Positions 28,445 through 29,398 of a stretch of DNA of 29,398 nucleotides are shown piece after piece; position 1 is the stretch's first letter; each line of letters begins with the position of its first letter. A program made the translations under genes and the position numbers. The notes under the pieces are model-generated. The model ran no database searches. It worked only from the letters and a program-made list of their open reading frames with translations, and was not told the DNA's origin. The stretch lies in the NCBI GenBank assembly GCA_001724265.1, contig MEDY01000663.1:1-29398 (forward strand). The letters are read 5' to 3'. This DNA comes from Rhizaria sp. SCN 62-66 (lineage: Eukaryota > Rhizaria, unplaced).

Positions 28445-28546
28445 GGAGCATCATCTAAGAGGTATGATGTTCAGTTTTTAACCGTTAGTTAAGTTAACTG
28501 CTTCTTTAATAATTTTTTTTATTCGTTAACCGCTATCAATCAATTT

Positions 28547-28552
28547 ATTAAA
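28547..28552 (+). promoter_or_regulatory. Possible polyadenylation signal ATTAAA
   Basis: ATTAAA is the common variant of AATAAA and lies about 130 nt after the stop in an AT-rich stretch. The lineage's own signal is unknown, so this is only a positional candidate. Confidence 0.2.
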
Positions 28553-29304
28553 TATTCCCAATTTGATATTCCGTTTAAATTGTCAGGCAATGCCTGTGTT
28601 CCCATGTAGATCCGATGTTGCTTTGCAACGTCGCTTTTCTGCTATCATACCGGTGTTGAAAGTCAATTGCGGTAAGATAAGTTTAATGTGTTCAAATTTA
28701 GTCAACTGCGACGAAATTATTTGTGCGCCTCGGGGTTATATTTTGTATGTACAGCAATTGTCCCCTGCGTCTTATACGTTTGTGGACTTAGCCTTCGTTC
28801 TTGTTTCTTTCAGGAGCCGTGCTGCTGTTCTTTGTTGTTTGATCTTGTTCTTGTTCGGGCGAATTCGTCGAGAATTTCCGCTGTCATAGTGTGCCTTTGC
28901 TTTGTTTTTTGTCTGTTGTGTATTTTCTACGGTATCATTATCCCTCGCTTAGTTAACCCTGAGTGTCCTCGTATAATTTCTTTGCTAGTATCTTTGAAAC
29001 CGTGCGAATCTGGTTTTAGTTTATGCGTGCGCTCTTTGTTTGCTGCTCTCGCTGTTGCTGCTTTGATGCACACAGCTATCGTAGTGATACATGAAGCGAC
29101 GTGTTCACACAACCATCGATGTGCGTACGCTCGGAATCAAAGCAATGGATGTGTCTTGTAACGCATCACCCCATACGCCATGGGGATCGCGTGGATCGTG
29201 TGTGCATTCGCAATTCGATCCCGGTCGCTGATTACTTTGTTATTCGAATTCTATCGATTCAGAATCAAAACTCATATCATTTGCAGTGTTCCGTTTTAGA
29301 GTAT

Positions 29305-29398
29305 TTTGTTTGTTTGTTTGTTTGTTTGTTTGTTTGTTTGTTTGTTTGTTTGTTTGTTTGTTTGTTTGTTTGTTTGTTTGTTTGTTTGTTTGTTTGTT
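29305..29398. repeat. (TTTG)n tetranucleotide microsatellite
   Basis: Perfect tandem TTTG from 29305 to the last base, 94 nt or 23.5 copies, with no interruption. It runs off the window, so its true length is unknown. Such simple repeats often break assemblies, so the window probably ends at a contig edge. Confidence 0.97.

Larger units (their letters stand above)
28418..29304. other. Downstream AT-rich flank, no gene supported
   Basis: Base composition drops sharply after the stop codon, with T-runs (28512-28520) and AT-rich sequence. The longest forward open frames (28563-28889 and 28688-29161) begin with TTG and GTG, overlap in different frames and encode Phe/Leu/Cys-rich sequence unlike the GC-rich codon style of the real gene. 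A 46-codon ATG frame from 29091 has no recognisable features. An ATTAAA at 28547-28552 could serve as a polyadenylation signal about 130 nt after the stop. A six-base perfect inverted repeat (CCCCAT/ATGGGG, 29169-29185) is also present. Confidence 0.5.

Noticed and set aside
28688-29161. A 157-codon hydrophobic open frame after the gene
   Set aside because: It opens with GTG, overlaps another frame, has AT-rich codons unlike the main gene, and its Phe/Leu/Cys content is expected from T-rich intergenic DNA.
29161-29240. A tRNA-like segment (TTCGATCCC) after the gene
   Set aside because: The five bases either side of the TTCGATC loop do not pair, and no acceptor stem or anticodon arm can be drawn.

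Overview
The window holds one enormous protein-coding gene with AT-rich flanks. An open frame of 9,218 codons (761-28417, + strand) runs without a stop through about 94% of the sequence, so the gene appears intronless. The product reads as a surface receptor or adhesin. It starts with a signal peptide and an ectodomain of about 7,900 residues built from tandem modules. A polytopic membrane domain follows, interrupted by a 670-residue low-complexity insertion, then a charged tail. Sushi/CCP, EGF, IPT/TIG and GCC2/GCC3-like modules together with multiple membrane spans show that this is a eukaryote, almost certainly a unicellular protist with GC-rich coding sequence and AT-rich intergenic DNA. 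I cannot place it more precisely; apusomonads, stramenopiles, fornicates and jakobids are possibilities, not identifications.

Layout: 1-760 is AT-rich upstream sequence with no convincing gene. Within the gene, in order: signal peptide (761-892); a long series of beta-rich Ser/Thr-rich modules with a recurring boundary cysteine about every 160 residues (893 to about 7150); further cysteine-poor beta-rich sequence (to about 11700); two stretches resembling beta-propellers (about 11707-13060 and 13960-15420) separated by Ig-like sequence; eleven clear tandem repeats of about 130 residues, each with one cysteine pair (about 15890-20130); eight sushi domains (20135-21898); one EGF-like domain (21902-22003); about four IPT/TIG-like domains (about 22080-23425); a GCC2/GCC3-type cysteine-rich region (23429-23845); a membrane-proximal globular region closed by a six-cysteine motif; a first group of membrane spans (24602-24982); the low-complexity insertion (24983-26992); a second group of membrane spans (26993-27712); and a charged tail ending in acidic Ser/Asp clusters.

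After the stop codon, 28418-29304 is AT-rich and carries two small hairpins immediately downstream of the stop but no convincing gene. A perfect (TTTG)n microsatellite (29305-29398) runs off the end of the window, so the sequence may stop at an assembly break.

The candidate novelty is the gene itself: a giant modular receptor with two apparently unclassified repeat families and a membrane domain split by a long disordered insertion. Its ligand and biological role cannot be read from the sequence.
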